This document shows, piece by piece, positions 31,863 through 41,041 of a stretch of 64,000 bases of DNA (position 1 is the first letter of the stretch; each line of letters opens with the position of its first letter). Location: positions 62,001 through 126,000 of the forward strand of contig CADCIP010000003.1 in NCBI GenBank assembly GCA_902801485.1. Reading direction: 5' to 3'. Position numbers and translations under genes: made by a program. The notes under the pieces were generated by a model. That model was not told the origin of the DNA and ran no database searches. It was given only the letters and a program-made list of their open reading frames with translations. Source of the stretch: an uncultured Bacteroidales bacterium (GTDB lineage Bacteria; Bacteroidota; Bacteroidia; Bacteroidales; Bacteroidaceae).

Positions 31863-34115
31863 ATGGAAGAACTGCCTCACCTTATCATTGACCTTGCCTA
31901 CATACTCATTGTAGCAGGAGCCGTAACCATCATCTTCAAGAAGTTGCGGCAACCTCTTGTATTGGGTTATATTGTAGCAGGTTTTCTGGCTGGTCCTCAC
32001 ATGCCTTATACACCATCCATCATGGATACTACAAGCATCAACGACTGGAGTCAGATAGGTGTGATATTCCTGATGTTTACATTGGGCTTGGAGTTCTCCT
32101 TCAAACGTATATTAAAGATGGGCCTGCAACCCATCATTGCTGCTTTGCTTGTTATGACCTGTATGATAAGTATAGGCAGCGAAGTAGGATGGCTGTTCGG
32201 TTGGAGCGATATGGACCGACTATTCCTCGGAGGTATGTTAGCCATGAGTTCCACAACGATTATCTATAAGGCTTTCGATGACTTCGGAGTCCGTCTTCAG
32301 CCTTTTGCCTCTAAGGTACTTTCTGTCCTTATTCTGGAAGATATACTGGGCATCTTGCTGATGGTAATCCTCAGTGCTATGGCAGTCAGTCGTAAGTTCG
32401 AGGGAGTAGAATTGCTGAACAGCCTGATGCAGTTGGGATTTTTCCTGTTGCTATGGTTCCTGGTGGGTGTTTTTATTATTCCCATTATATTAAGAAAGTA
32501 TAAGAATTACATCAATAGCGAAACATTGCTGATAGTAAGCGTAGGACTGTGTTTCATGTTGGTGGTGATAGCTTCCAGTGTTGGTTACAGCCCTGCCTTC
32601 GGAGCCTTCATGATGGGAAGTATAATGGCGGAGACAACCGATTCCGAACGTATCTCTAAGTCCATCAGCTCGCTGAAGGATTTCTTCGGCGCTATCTTCT
32701 TCGTCAGTGTGGGAATGTTGGTAGATCCCAATATTCTTGTGGAATACTGGTTGCCTATCGTCGTTATTACGTGTGCCGTTATCTTGGGTCAGATGACATT
32801 GGGAAGTCTTAGTTTCCTTATTTCGGGCAACGACCCGAAGGACTCCATCAAGTGCGGCTTTTCTTTGGTGCAGATAGGCGAGTTTGCCTTCATCATTGCA
32901 TCCTTGGGTGAGTCGTTGGGAGTAACCAGTAAGTTCATTTATCCTGTGGTGGTAGCTGTAAGTATTATTACCACCTTCTTTACACCTTATATCATAAAGT
33001 TTGCCGACCCCTTTTATAAGCATATAGAGAAGTATATCCCCAAGACTATCTCCGACAATAAGTTCAGTGCGCTCCGCAAGCAGCGTTCGTATGCTAAAGG
33101 AAAGATGAACTTGGGTAATGCCTGGAAAACGCTGCTGCGTGGTGTTTTCATGTATGCTATCATCTACCTTACGCTCTGCAGTGCTATCCTGGGTGCAGTC
33201 TACTCCAGCTTGCTGCCGCTCTGCCGGCAGATCTGCGGACATTGGTACGGTAACATTGTTTGCGGAGTGATAACGATTCTGTTTCTTTCGCCTTTTGTCC
33301 GGCCTATCATTATCAAGAAGAATCGTTCCGAGGAGGCTAAGTTCCTGATTCGTTTCAATAAGTTCCACCGCCTGATGGTACATATCCTGCTGTTGCTTAA
33401 ATTCTGCATAGGCTCTTTCGTTGTCTATTATACAATAAACTTCCTGTCGCCTCTCTGGTGGTTATGGAACTTGCTGATAAGTATCATAGTAACTTTGGGA
33501 ATTGTCTATAACCGCAGGGTAAAGCTGATAAGCATCCGTATCGAGCGTACCTTCCGCAGGAATCTGCGCAGCTGCGAGCAGACATCTGTACTCCCCTCGT
33601 ACGGACGTAAGCTGAAAGGCAGGGACTTGCAGATTGCAAGCTTTACGGTGCCGGGTAATACCAAGTGGGGAGGCAAGACGTTGATGCAACTTAATTTCGG
33701 CCGTACCGAACATATTCATATTGCTGCCATTACCCGAGGCTTACAGCGCATAAATATCCCTGGTGGCAACAGCAAGATTTATCCGGGCGACATCATAGAG
33801 ATTGTTTCCGATCAGGAGGGTTTGCGATCTTTCCAGAATAAAATGCTGCACGATGTTTATCTGCTGGAGGAAAGCAATGCCTTGCGCAACACGCTTTCTA
33901 TCATTCAGGTAAGCATCAGCAACAGCAGTCCTATGTGCGGAAAAACTCTTATGGACATAGATTTCCGCAGCCGGTACAATTGTATGGTTGTTGGTATAGA
34001 AGACGAGAAGGGTAATTTGCAGGTTACACAGGCTCAACGTAAATTCCAGGCTGGCGAACGTATCTGGGTAGTAGGCGAGGAAGCCGACCTTACCATGCTT
34101 AAGATGGGAATATAG
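31863..34115 (+). CDS. KefB-type CPA2 cation/proton antiporter with TrkA-C domains
   Basis: The 750-residue protein has about a dozen membrane helices in the first 400 residues (LGYIVAGFLAGPHMPY, GLEFSFKRILKMG, MLAMSSTTIIYKAFDDFGV, SPAFGAFMMGSIMAETTDS), as in the CPA2 Na+/H+ or K+/H+ exchanger family. A further membrane cluster lies around 420-560, and two C-terminal TrkA-C-like domains follow (GRDLQIASFTVPGNTKWGGKTLMQLNF about 585 and SPMCGKTLMDIDFRSRYN about 690). TrkA-C regulates such transporters by ligand binding. There is no adjacent KefF-like ancillary gene. Probably monovalent-cation or pH homeostasis. Confidence 0.85.
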   Translation: MEELPHLIIDLAYILIVAGAVTIIFKKLRQPLVLGYIVAGFLAGPHMPYTPSIMDTTSINDWSQIGVIFLMFTLGLEFSFKRILKMGLQPIIAALLVMTCMISIGSEVGWLFGWSDMDRLFLGGMLAMSSTTIIYKAFDDFGVRLQPFASKVLSVLILEDILGILLMVILSAMAVSRKFEGVELLNSLMQLGFFLLLWFLVGVFIIPIILRKYKNYINSETLLIVSVGLCFMLVVIASSVGYSPAFGAFMMGSIMAETTDSERISKSISSLKDFFGAIFFVSVGMLVDPNILVEYWLPIVVITCAVILGQMTLGSLSFLISGNDPKDSIKCGFSLVQIGEFAFIIASLGESLGVTSKFIYPVVVAVSIITTFFTPYIIKFADPFYKHIEKYIPKTISDNKFSALRKQRSYAKGKMNLGNAWKTLLRGVFMYAIIYLTLCSAILGAVYSSLLPLCRQICGHWYGNIVCGVITILFLSPFVRPIIIKKNRSEEAKFLIRFNKFHRLMVHILLLLKFCIGSFVVYYTINFLSPLWWLWNLLISIIVTLGIVYNRRVKLISIRIERTFRRNLRSCEQTSVLPSYGRKLKGRDLQIASFTVPGNTKWGGKTLMQLNFGRTEHIHIAAITRGLQRINIPGGNSKIYPGDIIEIVSDQEGLRSFQNKMLHDVYLLEESNALRNTLSIIQVSISNSSPMCGKTLMDIDFRSRYNCMVVGIEDEKGNLQVTQAQRKFQAGERIWVVGEEADLTMLKMGI

Positions 34116-34186
34116 GACCCCCTCTAACTCCCCCTTTATGGGGAGAAATAAAAAGCCCCTCCATAAAGGGAGGGGTTTGGGAAGGG
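34116..34186 (+). repeat. GC-rich palindromic element between KefB-type and reductase genes
   Basis: gaccccctctaactccccc with catggggagaa, then ccctccataaagggaggggtt, forms a long imperfect inverted repeat with AT-rich loop; also a plausible transcript-end hairpin for both convergent genes. Confidence 0.7.
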
Positions 34187-34188
34187 TC

Positions 34189-35577
34189 TTATAATTTATT
34201 CTGCTTTAGCTTTTCCACAAACTCATCAACTCTTGTTAATAGTCTGGGGATATCCAGCTGCTGCGGACAATGCGGAACACAGGCACGGCATTGGATGCAG
34301 TGGTTGGCCTGACGCAATTTGGGCACACTTCTGTCGTAGCCAACCAGGAAGGCACGGCGGGCTTTCTGATAGTTCTCGGCCTGCTGACTCTCGGGCACAT
34401 TACCCTTGTTCACACATTTGTTATAATGAACAAAGATAGCCGGTATGTCCAGTCCGTACGGACAAGGCATACAGTACTTGCAGTCGTTGCAGTCGATGGT
34501 AGGATAGCTGTTGATAAGCGTTGCCGTTTCTCCCTCCAGCCATTGCTGCTCGTCTTCCGTAAGTGGCTTCAGAGGCGAATAGGTGCGTATGTTGTCCTCC
34601 AGGTGCTCCATGTAGGTCATGCCGCTCAGCACGGTGAGTACATTCGGTTTGCTGCCGATATAGCGGAAGGCCCAACTGGCTACGCTGCTCTCGGGGTCGC
34701 GCTGTTTCAGGTGCACCACCACATGGTCGGGCACTTTGCTCAACCGGCCGCCCAACAGGGGTTCCATAATGACAGCGGGAATCTCCAGCTCGGCCAGCCT
34801 GTTATACAGGTATTCGCCCGAACGGCCCTTGTCCTTATCGTTGTGCCAGTCGCAGTAGTTAGCCTGAATCTGTACGAAGTCCCATTGGTATTCGTCGTGA
34901 TGGTCCAGCATCCAGTCAAAGACAGCCACATCGCCGTGGAACGAGAAGCCCAGGTTCCTGATTCTTCCAGCTGCCCGTTGTTCCATCAGCCATTCCAGCA
35001 GGCCGTTGTCGAGGAAGCGCTGATGCAGGTTGTGCATACCGCCGCCACCTATCGAGTGCAGGAGCAGATAGTCTATATAGTCCGTCTTCATATACTTCAG
35101 GCTGTTCTCGAAGATTTCCTTTCCTGCCTCGAAGCTGTATTGCTGGGGACTGAAGTTCGACAGCTTCGTAGCTATGAAGTACTGGTCTCTGCGGTAGCCG
35201 CTCTTCTCCAGGGCGATGCCCAGCGACTCCTCGCTCTTTCCCCGGCAGTAGGCTGGCGACGTATCGAAGTAGTTTACACCATGATCCAGAGCATACTTGC
35301 ACAAGTGATTCACCTGTTCCTGGTCTATCACATCCTCGTTATCGACTTTCTTGGTCGGCAGGCGCATCCAGCCGTAACCCAGAATACTTACTTTCTCCTG
35401 TGTCTTGGGGTTCACCCTGTAGGTCATCTTATCCGTAGGAACCGGACCTGTATGATGCCCCATATAATCTATCTTTCCGTTACCTTGGGAATCTCCTGCA
35501 CCACAACTGGCCAAAGCTGTAGTAGCAGCAACAGTACCCGTAACCTTCAGAAAATCTCGTCTGTTATATTCTTTCAT
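34189..35577 (-). CDS. Tat-exported aldo/keto reductase with 4Fe-4S C-terminal domain
   Basis: The 462-residue protein starts with a twin-arginine signal (NRRDFLKVTG) and a lipobox-like LASC at about residues 22-25. The barrel has YGWMRLPT, VNYFDTSPAYCRGKSEESLG and DYLLLHSIGGGG with the aldo/keto reductase Asp/Tyr/Lys pattern. The C-terminus carries two ferredoxin-type cysteine sets: CNDCKYCMPCPYGLD and CIQCRACVPHCPQQLD. Such reductases with ferredoxin tails occur in anaerobic Bacteroidetes and probably take electrons from the polyferredoxin encoded just upstream on the same strand. Substrate unknown; a cytoplasmic role is possible if the signal is not cleaved. Confidence 0.85.
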   Translation of the reverse strand: MKEYNRRDFLKVTGTVAATTALASCGAGDSQGNGKIDYMGHHTGPVPTDKMTYRVNPKTQEKVSILGYGWMRLPTKKVDNEDVIDQEQVNHLCKYALDHGVNYFDTSPAYCRGKSEESLGIALEKSGYRRDQYFIATKLSNFSPQQYSFEAGKEIFENSLKYMKTDYIDYLLLHSIGGGGMHNLHQRFLDNGLLEWLMEQRAAGRIRNLGFSFHGDVAVFDWMLDHHDEYQWDFVQIQANYCDWHNDKDKGRSGEYLYNRLAELEIPAVIMEPLLGGRLSKVPDHVVVHLKQRDPESSVASWAFRYIGSKPNVLTVLSGMTYMEHLEDNIRTYSPLKPLTEDEQQWLEGETATLINSYPTIDCNDCKYCMPCPYGLDIPAIFVHYNKCVNKGNVPESQQAENYQKARRAFLVGYDRSVPKLRQANHCIQCRACVPHCPQQLDIPRLLTRVDEFVEKLKQNKL

Positions 35578-35583
35578 AACTGC

Positions 35584-35668
35584 TCTAAATTCTCAATTCC
35601 GTAAACAGTAAACCGTAAACAATAAACCGTAAACCGTAAACGGTAAACTAACTCTCAACTCTCAACTA
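35584..35668 (+). repeat. CCGTAAA-type heptamer array between reductase and polyferredoxin
   Basis: About eight 7-bp units (ccgtaaa, cagtaaa, caataaa, cggtaaa) followed by actctca units fill the gap between the two Fe-S genes. Confidence 0.78.
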
Positions 35669-37252
35669 AATTTCCCTATGCACCTCGTGTCCCTCCACAT
35701 AGATAGCGCTGAAGGGACGGGACGGACAAAGGTTCTCGCAGGCACCGCAACCGATACACTTCTCCTCATTCACAACGGGAATCAGCAGCAGGCGCTCACG
35801 CGGAATCTCCTGATTGTCGGCATCCAGCCAGCGTCTTCCGTCCTGATGCACACCAGCCTGCAGGGGAACCATCTGGATAGCTCCGGCAGGACAATGGCGG
35901 GCACAGTTGCCACAGGGTATGCCGTCGGCAACAGGAACACAGTTGTCTTTCAGCCATACGGCATGACCCACCTGCGTAGCTGTGCGCTGTTCTACGGTAA
36001 TGGGCTTAATAGCACCCGTAGGACAGACGTCGCTGCAACGGGTACATTCGGGTCGGCAGTAACCGCGCTCGAAGCTCACCTCGGGCTGCATAAAGCGGTC
36101 CAGGCTGTTGCTGGGACGCAGCACATCGTTGGGGCAGCTGTTGATACACAACTGACAAGAGGTACAGTGTTCCGACAGGTTCCTTATTGATATAGAACCC
36201 GGAGGGGTAATCAACTTGTCTCTCTTGGGCTTCTTCTTATCCTCAATCTCAGCCAGTCCGCCATCGGTGGTCTTCTCTTGGGCCTTCACCAACGAAGTTC
36301 CGGCCAGCAAAGCAACACCCGTCAAGACGGAACGACGACCTTCGTCAATAGCAGGATTTTTCAGCTCCTCGTCCGTCTTTGGCTCTTCGCTGCCTTGCTT
36401 TTTCTTCCAATTGTTATATATAATGTTTTCCTTGTCTATCATGGGTTTGTAGCCGAACGAAAGGGCGCCGAACTTACATTCCTCCAGACAGTCGCCGCAA
36501 ACCACGCAGCGCGAGTAGTCTATTGTGTGGTTCTTAAGGTCGATACAGGCCGACTTGCAGTTACGCTCGCACTTGCGGCAGTTCTTGCAGGCATCGGCAT
36601 TTATCACCATCTTCAGACGTGAGTGGCGGGACAGGATTCCCAGGAAAGTTCCTACGGGACAGATGGTGTTGCACCACGTACGTCCGCCACGCCACGCCAG
36701 CACACCTATGATAATCCATGCTGCCACGGCAACCAAGAGGGCGGGAAGACTCTTCATCCACACATCCACCTCGTAGAAGGCATAGCTGCCGAAATGCTCG
36801 GCAATCATAGCCAGTCCGTTGTTGGCCAGTTTATAAAGCGGAGAGAACACCGTTCCCACAATCCTGCCGTACGTACTGTAGGGGGCAATCAGACCAACTA
36901 CCCAAGCCAGATTAGTAGCTAACAGAAAACCCGTCAGCGCCAGAATAGCAGCACGCAGAATGCCTTTCTCCTCGCTGTAGCTGTACTTGTTTTTCTTCTT
37001 GCGGAACCAAGCGATTACATCCTGCATCACACCCAGCGGACAGATGATGGAGCAGTATATACGGCCAAACAGCAGCGTCAGGGCAACCAGAAAAAGCAGC
37101 GCTCCAATGTTCATAGCCACCAAAGCAGGCAGGAACTGAATCTTGGCCATCCATCCCAGATACACATGGGCCGTACCGGTGAAGTCCAGCAGCAGCCACG
37201 TTATAAGAACCCAGAAGATGAGGGCCAGTGTAATTCTTACTTTTCTTAGCAT
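35666..37252 (-). CDS. NapH/polyferredoxin-type membrane iron-sulfur protein
   Basis: The 528-residue protein has about five membrane segments in the first 220 residues (LALIFWVLITWLLLDF, LVALTLLFGRIYCSIICPLGVMQDV) with CxxCPxG-type residues at the membrane edge, then multiple ferredoxin motifs: CKNCRKCERNCKSACIDL, CVVCGDCLEECKFGAL, CTSCQLCINSCPNDVL, CTRCSDVCPTGAI, CGNCARHCPAGAI and CIGCGACENLCPSRPF. This is a quinol- or ferredoxin-linked electron conduit in the inner membrane of the NapH/MauN type. The downstream reductase is its likely partner. A Tat-like or signal segment within residues 270-330 (RRSVLTGVALLAGTSLVKAQ) shows the protein crosses or spans topologies. Confidence 0.82.
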   Translation of the reverse strand: MLRKVRITLALIFWVLITWLLLDFTGTAHVYLGWMAKIQFLPALVAMNIGALLFLVALTLLFGRIYCSIICPLGVMQDVIAWFRKKKNKYSYSEEKGILRAAILALTGFLLATNLAWVVGLIAPYSTYGRIVGTVFSPLYKLANNGLAMIAEHFGSYAFYEVDVWMKSLPALLVAVAAWIIIGVLAWRGGRTWCNTICPVGTFLGILSRHSRLKMVINADACKNCRKCERNCKSACIDLKNHTIDYSRCVVCGDCLEECKFGALSFGYKPMIDKENIIYNNWKKKQGSEEPKTDEELKNPAIDEGRRSVLTGVALLAGTSLVKAQEKTTDGGLAEIEDKKKPKRDKLITPPGSISIRNLSEHCTSCQLCINSCPNDVLRPSNSLDRFMQPEVSFERGYCRPECTRCSDVCPTGAIKPITVEQRTATQVGHAVWLKDNCVPVADGIPCGNCARHCPAGAIQMVPLQAGVHQDGRRWLDADNQEIPRERLLLIPVVNEEKCIGCGACENLCPSRPFSAIYVEGHEVHREI

Positions 37253-37451
37253 AAATAATGTTGTTATGGTTAAAGATATACTGCAAAGCTACTCATTATT
37301 TTTGATTATCGGAGATTTTGAGGGATTTTTTTAAAAAAAACAATAAAAATCATTATAATATTCTACCCTTAAACACGGTAAATCCGCAAAAAGCGATGCG
37401 CCTCTTGCGGATTTGTTGTTGTTCCACTCAATTTTGTTCAGAAATGACAAG

Positions 37452-38795
37452 TCAGTTAAAATTGACAGGTGTCTGGACAGCAGCAGTTGTAAGAACTAAT
37501 TCATAGTTATTGAAAGAGCGACGCAGTTCCACTTTCTTCAGAATAGAACATGATTTCTTTGTAAGTATTTGAATATCATGAATATAATTATAATAATTAT
37601 TATTATACAATAATACTGCGGTTTGTTTGACGGGTAATATAATTAATGTTTTATTATTAATATTTTTAATTACGTTGATACCGTTTGTCTCATCCTTTAT
37701 AACTGTTCCATCGGGTATATTCACAATGAAGATCTCACCATCATTTGATATTTTTACCAGAGCCTCTTCTGGGATATCAGCAATTATGTCGTCAGCAGGT
37801 AGGATGTTCTCGTTTTCTGTAACAGCAATACTTTCTACTTTTGGTTTGGCAAAGGCAACAACGGCTAATGCCATCAGTACGGGCAGGACAACGGCTTTGG
37901 TCATCATCCAGCGATTGGAATTTTTCTTGTGCATCATTTTAATTCGCTTTTTTAGTGAATGGTGACTCAGATTGTTGCCAAGGGTCTGCAGTCGATTGCC
38001 AACGGCCTTTGTCACGAGTAAAAGTTGATATGTCTTTGCATCGATGCCTTGATTAAGTACAGCGTTGTCCGCCTCGTATTCGTGAACAGCTTTCAGGTCG
38101 CGTTCCAGCAGATAGACAAAGGGGTTGAACCACTGAATGGCTTTCACTACCTCAAGGAGTAGCAGCTCCCAGGAGTGACCCAGGCGGATGTGAGCCTGTT
38201 CGTGAGCCAGGATGGGCTTGCGCAGTCGCTCGTAATCCGATACGCTGATAATTATATAATGTAAGAAACTATAGGGCGGAAACTCACCACCATGTATCAC
38301 TATGGTATTCCCTTCTTTATCTTTGGTACTTGTACCACCCTTCGTCTCCCTCCAGAAACGGAACAGCTGGAAAAGGAAGAATCCAATGGAAGCTAATACA
38401 CCAGCTAAATAAACAGCCTCACCCCCAACCCCTCTCCAAAGGGCGAGGGGAGATAGGTCTATTGTTGTAATGATATCTGTTTCGGAAACTTCCTGTTCAT
38501 AATTCCCTTCTTCCATATTACTCCCCCCTTTCATGGGTGAGGTGCTAAGGGAGTTCCCCTCATCCATATTACTCCCCTCTCCCTTTGGGGAGGAGTTGGG
38601 GGTGAGGCTGGAGATTGTGAGGAAGCCGGGTTTGTCCATTGTCAGTTGTACGGCTGGCAGTACCAGCGACACTACCATAATACTCAGCAATGCCAAGCGG
38701 TTGAACCTGTGAAACGTCTCGCGGCTCAACAGCAAAGCAAACCCTCCGTATAGGAGCGCCAGTAACAAAGCAGATTTTAGCAAGTATATCATCAT
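37452..38795 (-). CDS. M56/BlaR1-type sensor metalloprotease
   Basis: From ATG 38795 (or 38792) the 447-residue protein has an N-terminal membrane region (MIYLLKSALLLALLYGGFAL), the zinc motif HEQAH in LAHEQAHIRLGHSWELLLLE, and YEADNAVLNQGIDAKTYQLLL, as in BlaR1/MecR1 M56 peptidases. Upstream of HEQAH, palindromic elements insert low-complexity Ser/Pro/Gly/Glu segments (SSPKGEGSNMDEGN, TSPMKGGSNMEEGN, PLALWRGVGGEA). The C-terminal sensor region has no penicillin-binding domain; its ligand is unknown. The longer frame upstream (to 38858) is repeat-derived. Preceded by its BlaI-type repressor gene. Confidence 0.82.
   Translation of the reverse strand: MMIYLLKSALLLALLYGGFALLLSRETFHRFNRLALLSIMVVSLVLPAVQLTMDKPGFLTISSLTPNSSPKGEGSNMDEGNSLSTSPMKGGSNMEEGNYEQEVSETDIITTIDLSPLALWRGVGGEAVYLAGVLASIGFFLFQLFRFWRETKGGTSTKDKEGNTIVIHGGEFPPYSFLHYIIISVSDYERLRKPILAHEQAHIRLGHSWELLLLEVVKAIQWFNPFVYLLERDLKAVHEYEADNAVLNQGIDAKTYQLLLVTKAVGNRLQTLGNNLSHHSLKKRIKMMHKKNSNRWMMTKAVVLPVLMALAVVAFAKPKVESIAVTENENILPADDIIADIPEEALVKISNDGEIFIVNIPDGTVIKDETNGINVIKNINNKTLIILPVKQTAVLLYNNNYYNYIHDIQILTKKSCSILKKVELRRSFNNYELVLTTAAVQTPVNFN
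38411..38620 (+). repeat. Cluster of GC-rich palindromic elements inside the M56 gene
   Basis: Three elements within about 200 bases (around 38420-38455, 38521-38555 and 38570-38615) are in frame and separated by short unique codons; they encode Pro/Ser/Gly/Glu-rich spacer. Confidence 0.78.
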
Positions 38796-38799
38796 ATTT

Positions 38800-38835
38800 C
38801 GGACCCCTCCGACCCCCTTTAAGGGAAGAGATGGG
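38800..38835 (+). repeat. GC-rich palindromic element between BlaI and M56 genes
   Basis: ggacccctccgaccccctttaagggaagag; same class as the 5053 and 16591 elements; lies just upstream of the M56 ATG and extends its apparent reading frame (LPLKGVGGV). Confidence 0.65.
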
Positions 38836-38880
38836 AATTTTTTATAACCATTATTCAAATATTCTTTTCACTCTCAGTTG

Positions 38881-39294
38881 TCATTTGTCAACTCTCCCTA
38901 ACGGGGTTGGGGACTCTATTAGTTCGAGGATTTCTTTCAGATCACTTTCTGAAAGCTCTTCATTCTGAATCAGGAACGAGCAGAAACGTTTCGCAGAGTT
39001 CCCGAAGAGCGTACTCTTCACATCATTCAGCACCTGAGTAGTGTATTTCTCGCGTGTGAGCATGGGCGAATAATAGAAGGTACGCCCCGTAACATCTTTT
39101 CTATGATGCTCCACATAGCCTTTGGCCTCCAGAATCTTCAGGAAAGTACCTACGGTAGTATAGGCAGGCTGTGGTTCGGGGTACTTTGCCACTATCTCGT
39201 GAACGGTAAGAGCCTGGGGGATGTCCCACAGAACATTCATAACCTCCATTTCCGCCTTTGTCAGCGCCTTCATTATCTTAGAACTATTCTTCAT
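38881..39294 (-). CDS. BlaI/MecI/CopY-family transcriptional repressor
   Basis: The 137-residue winged-helix protein starts MKNSSKIMKALTKAEMEVMNVLWD and has QPAYTTVGTFLKILEAKGYVEHHRKDVTGRTFYYSPML, the BlaI recognition-helix and wing pattern, and a helical dimerisation tail. In this family the partner M56 protease cleaves the repressor after sensing a signal, releasing repression. The start sits just after a TAACTTTG element on this strand at 39317-39324. The pair is independent of the second BlaI/M56 pair at 61.6 kb. Confidence 0.9.
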   Translation of the reverse strand: MKNSSKIMKALTKAEMEVMNVLWDIPQALTVHEIVAKYPEPQPAYTTVGTFLKILEAKGYVEHHRKDVTGRTFYYSPMLTREKYTTQVLNDVKSTLFGNSAKRFCSFLIQNEELSESDLKEILELIESPTPLGRVDK

Positions 39295-39316
39295 TGTATT
39301 TTTGGTTTTTCTACCG

Positions 39317-39324
39317 CAAAGTTA
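39317..39324 (-). promoter_or_regulatory. -7 promoter element of the BlaI/M56 operon
   Basis: TAACTTTG on the minus strand, 22 nt upstream of the ATG at 39294, matches TAnnTTTG. Confidence 0.5.
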
Positions 39325-39729
39325 TGTGTTTATCATATCGGCTTGGAAAATGAACATAAAAAGAAAAGCTAAACACCCCTATTTTTAACATTTGTATTTA
39401 GTTCAATCAGAACCATTATTAGTTGTTAACACTTTTTGCCCCCTCTTTAGGCTTAAAACACCCCCGAAATGTACTTTTTACTAAGATTTTTTGCCGAAAA
39501 CAAATAAAAGCCATAACTTAGCCCACCAAAATGTAATAAAGTTTAGAGTTGATAGTTTAGAGTTGATAGTTTAGAGTTGATAGTTTAGGGTGATGTGTAG
39601 AACATACGTCTAGCAGCCAAGGGCTGCGATAACTCCTGAACGAAACGAAGTGGAGTGATAACTTCTGAGCGTTAGCGATAACTTCTTTAACTCCTAAGTG
39701 AAACGATAACTCCTTTAATAAATAAAAAA
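39325..39729. other. Gene-free stretch between BlaI and the hydrolase pair
   Basis: About 400 bases without a gene. It contains 7/14-bp repeats (agtttagagttgat x3, 39541-39590) and a mixed block of gataact words (39628-39719) leading to the hydrolase ATG. No -7 element was identified with confidence for the hydrolase. Confidence 0.55.
39541..39590 (+). repeat. 14-bp (2x7) tandem repeat agtttag/agttgat x3
   Basis: Three tandem copies of agtttagagttgat followed by agtttaggg. Confidence 0.85.
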
Positions 39730-41019
39730 ATGAAAAAGATTATCACAGCATTGCTGTTTGTAGTTTTTGCCCTTTCTGTGCAAGCTCAGGAGGGAAAATG
39801 GAGCGGATTGCTCGACCTTGGTGACAGGAAGCTTCCTTTGGTTTTCAACTTTACCGCTGATGGATGCACAGTTGAATTACCTGCTCAGGGCCAGAAAAAC
39901 CTATTGGCAAAAAAGAGCTACACCGAAGACGGAAAACTCAGAGTGAGCATTCCGGGAATTAATTGTAGATTCGAGGGGGTTGTGTCCGCCAACATGATTG
40001 TAGGCAACTTTATCCAGGGCGACTCGTCCGATCCCCTCACACTTAAGCCCGGAGAAGAAGCTATCAGGTTAAACCGTCCGCAGACACCCGTAGAACCCTT
40101 CCCCTATAAGACCGAGGAGGTTACGTTTCAGAACGGTGAGTTTACCTTACACGGTACCCTGTCGCTACCCAATAAATGCACATCACGGACACCTGTCGTA
40201 ATCTTTGTTTCCCACATGGGAAAGCATGACCGCGATGAAACGCAGTACGAACATAAACCCTTTGCCGTCATTGCCGATGCCCTTGCCCGTAACGGCATAG
40301 CCTCGCTACGGTACGATACCCGCTGCTTGGGCGATACCATCGATTTCTACCGCACCTTCACTACGTACGATTTGAAGGACGATGCATCGGCAGGAATCGA
40401 TTTCCTACGCAAACGCTTCAAGAAGGTTGGCATTATCGGCCACCAATTTGGCGGAACCATAGCCCTCATGCTCGCAGCAGAGGGTAAGGCCGACTTCGTT
40501 GTTTCCCTTGCGGGCATAGTAGTTGGATTCAAGGAAAACATGCTTTGGCAGAACCGTGTATCTTTGGAGGCTCAGGAGTATACGCAGGAAGAGACGGATC
40601 AGTTCATAAAAGCCTGCCGAACAGCCTATGATAATATTGCCGAGGGAAAGCCCGTCAGCTTCGCAACCGTATCTGATAAACTGCAGCCTTGGCTGGAGTG
40701 GTCTGTTAAGCAGGTTTCGAAAACTTATTTCAAGAGCCTGCTCAGCGTGGATGTATTTCCCATGCTGCCTAACATAAAGTGTCCCGTGCTGGCCCTCAAC
40801 GGTAAGATGGACAACGAGGTGGGCTATCTCTCCAACCTGTCTGCTTTGGACAAGGGCCTCACCGCCTGCAAGCATCAGACCATGGCGCTGGACGAGCTCA
40901 ATCACAACTTCCAGCACAGCAGTACCGGTATTGTGGGAGACTATGCGTTAATCGAGGAAACCTTCGCTCCGGAAGCCCTTCAGACTATTCTGGATTGGAT
41001 TAGGAAGTTAAAAGGTTAA
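39730..41019 (+). CDS. Secreted alpha/beta-hydrolase-fold protein with degenerate active site
   Basis: The 429-residue protein has a signal peptide (ending ALSVQAQ), an N-terminal beta domain, and an alpha/beta hydrolase domain from about 135. Compared with its tandem neighbour, the nucleophile elbow GHSEGG is GHQFGG here (Gln239, codon 40444-40446, in place of Ser). The oxyanion-side GSGQQDRDE is SHMGKHDRDE and DRGYGDS is DTRCLGDT. The His-containing NHNFQH near the C-terminus is kept. It is therefore probably catalytically dead, perhaps a binding protein or regulator. It precedes the intact copy by 22 nt, so both are likely co-transcribed. Confidence 0.88.
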   Translation: MKKIITALLFVVFALSVQAQEGKWSGLLDLGDRKLPLVFNFTADGCTVELPAQGQKNLLAKKSYTEDGKLRVSIPGINCRFEGVVSANMIVGNFIQGDSSDPLTLKPGEEAIRLNRPQTPVEPFPYKTEEVTFQNGEFTLHGTLSLPNKCTSRTPVVIFVSHMGKHDRDETQYEHKPFAVIADALARNGIASLRYDTRCLGDTIDFYRTFTTYDLKDDASAGIDFLRKRFKKVGIIGHQFGGTIALMLAAEGKADFVVSLAGIVVGFKENMLWQNRVSLEAQEYTQEETDQFIKACRTAYDNIAEGKPVSFATVSDKLQPWLEWSVKQVSKTYFKSLLSVDVFPMLPNIKCPVLALNGKMDNEVGYLSNLSALDKGLTACKHQTMALDELNHNFQHSSTGIVGDYALIEETFAPEALQTILDWIRKLKG

Positions 41020-41041
41020 AAAGTTAAAAAGTTAAAAGGTT
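41012..41041 (+). repeat. Short tandem repeat (ggttaaaa/agttaaaa) between hydrolase genes
   Basis: Four units of an 8-bp repeat, overlapping the last codons and stop of the first hydrolase and reaching the ATG of the second. Confidence 0.8.

Noticed and set aside
34270-35604. A 444-codon plus-strand frame opposite the aldo/keto reductase
   Set aside because: The minus-strand gene has Tat, barrel and ferredoxin motifs; the plus-strand frame lacks any recognisable pattern.
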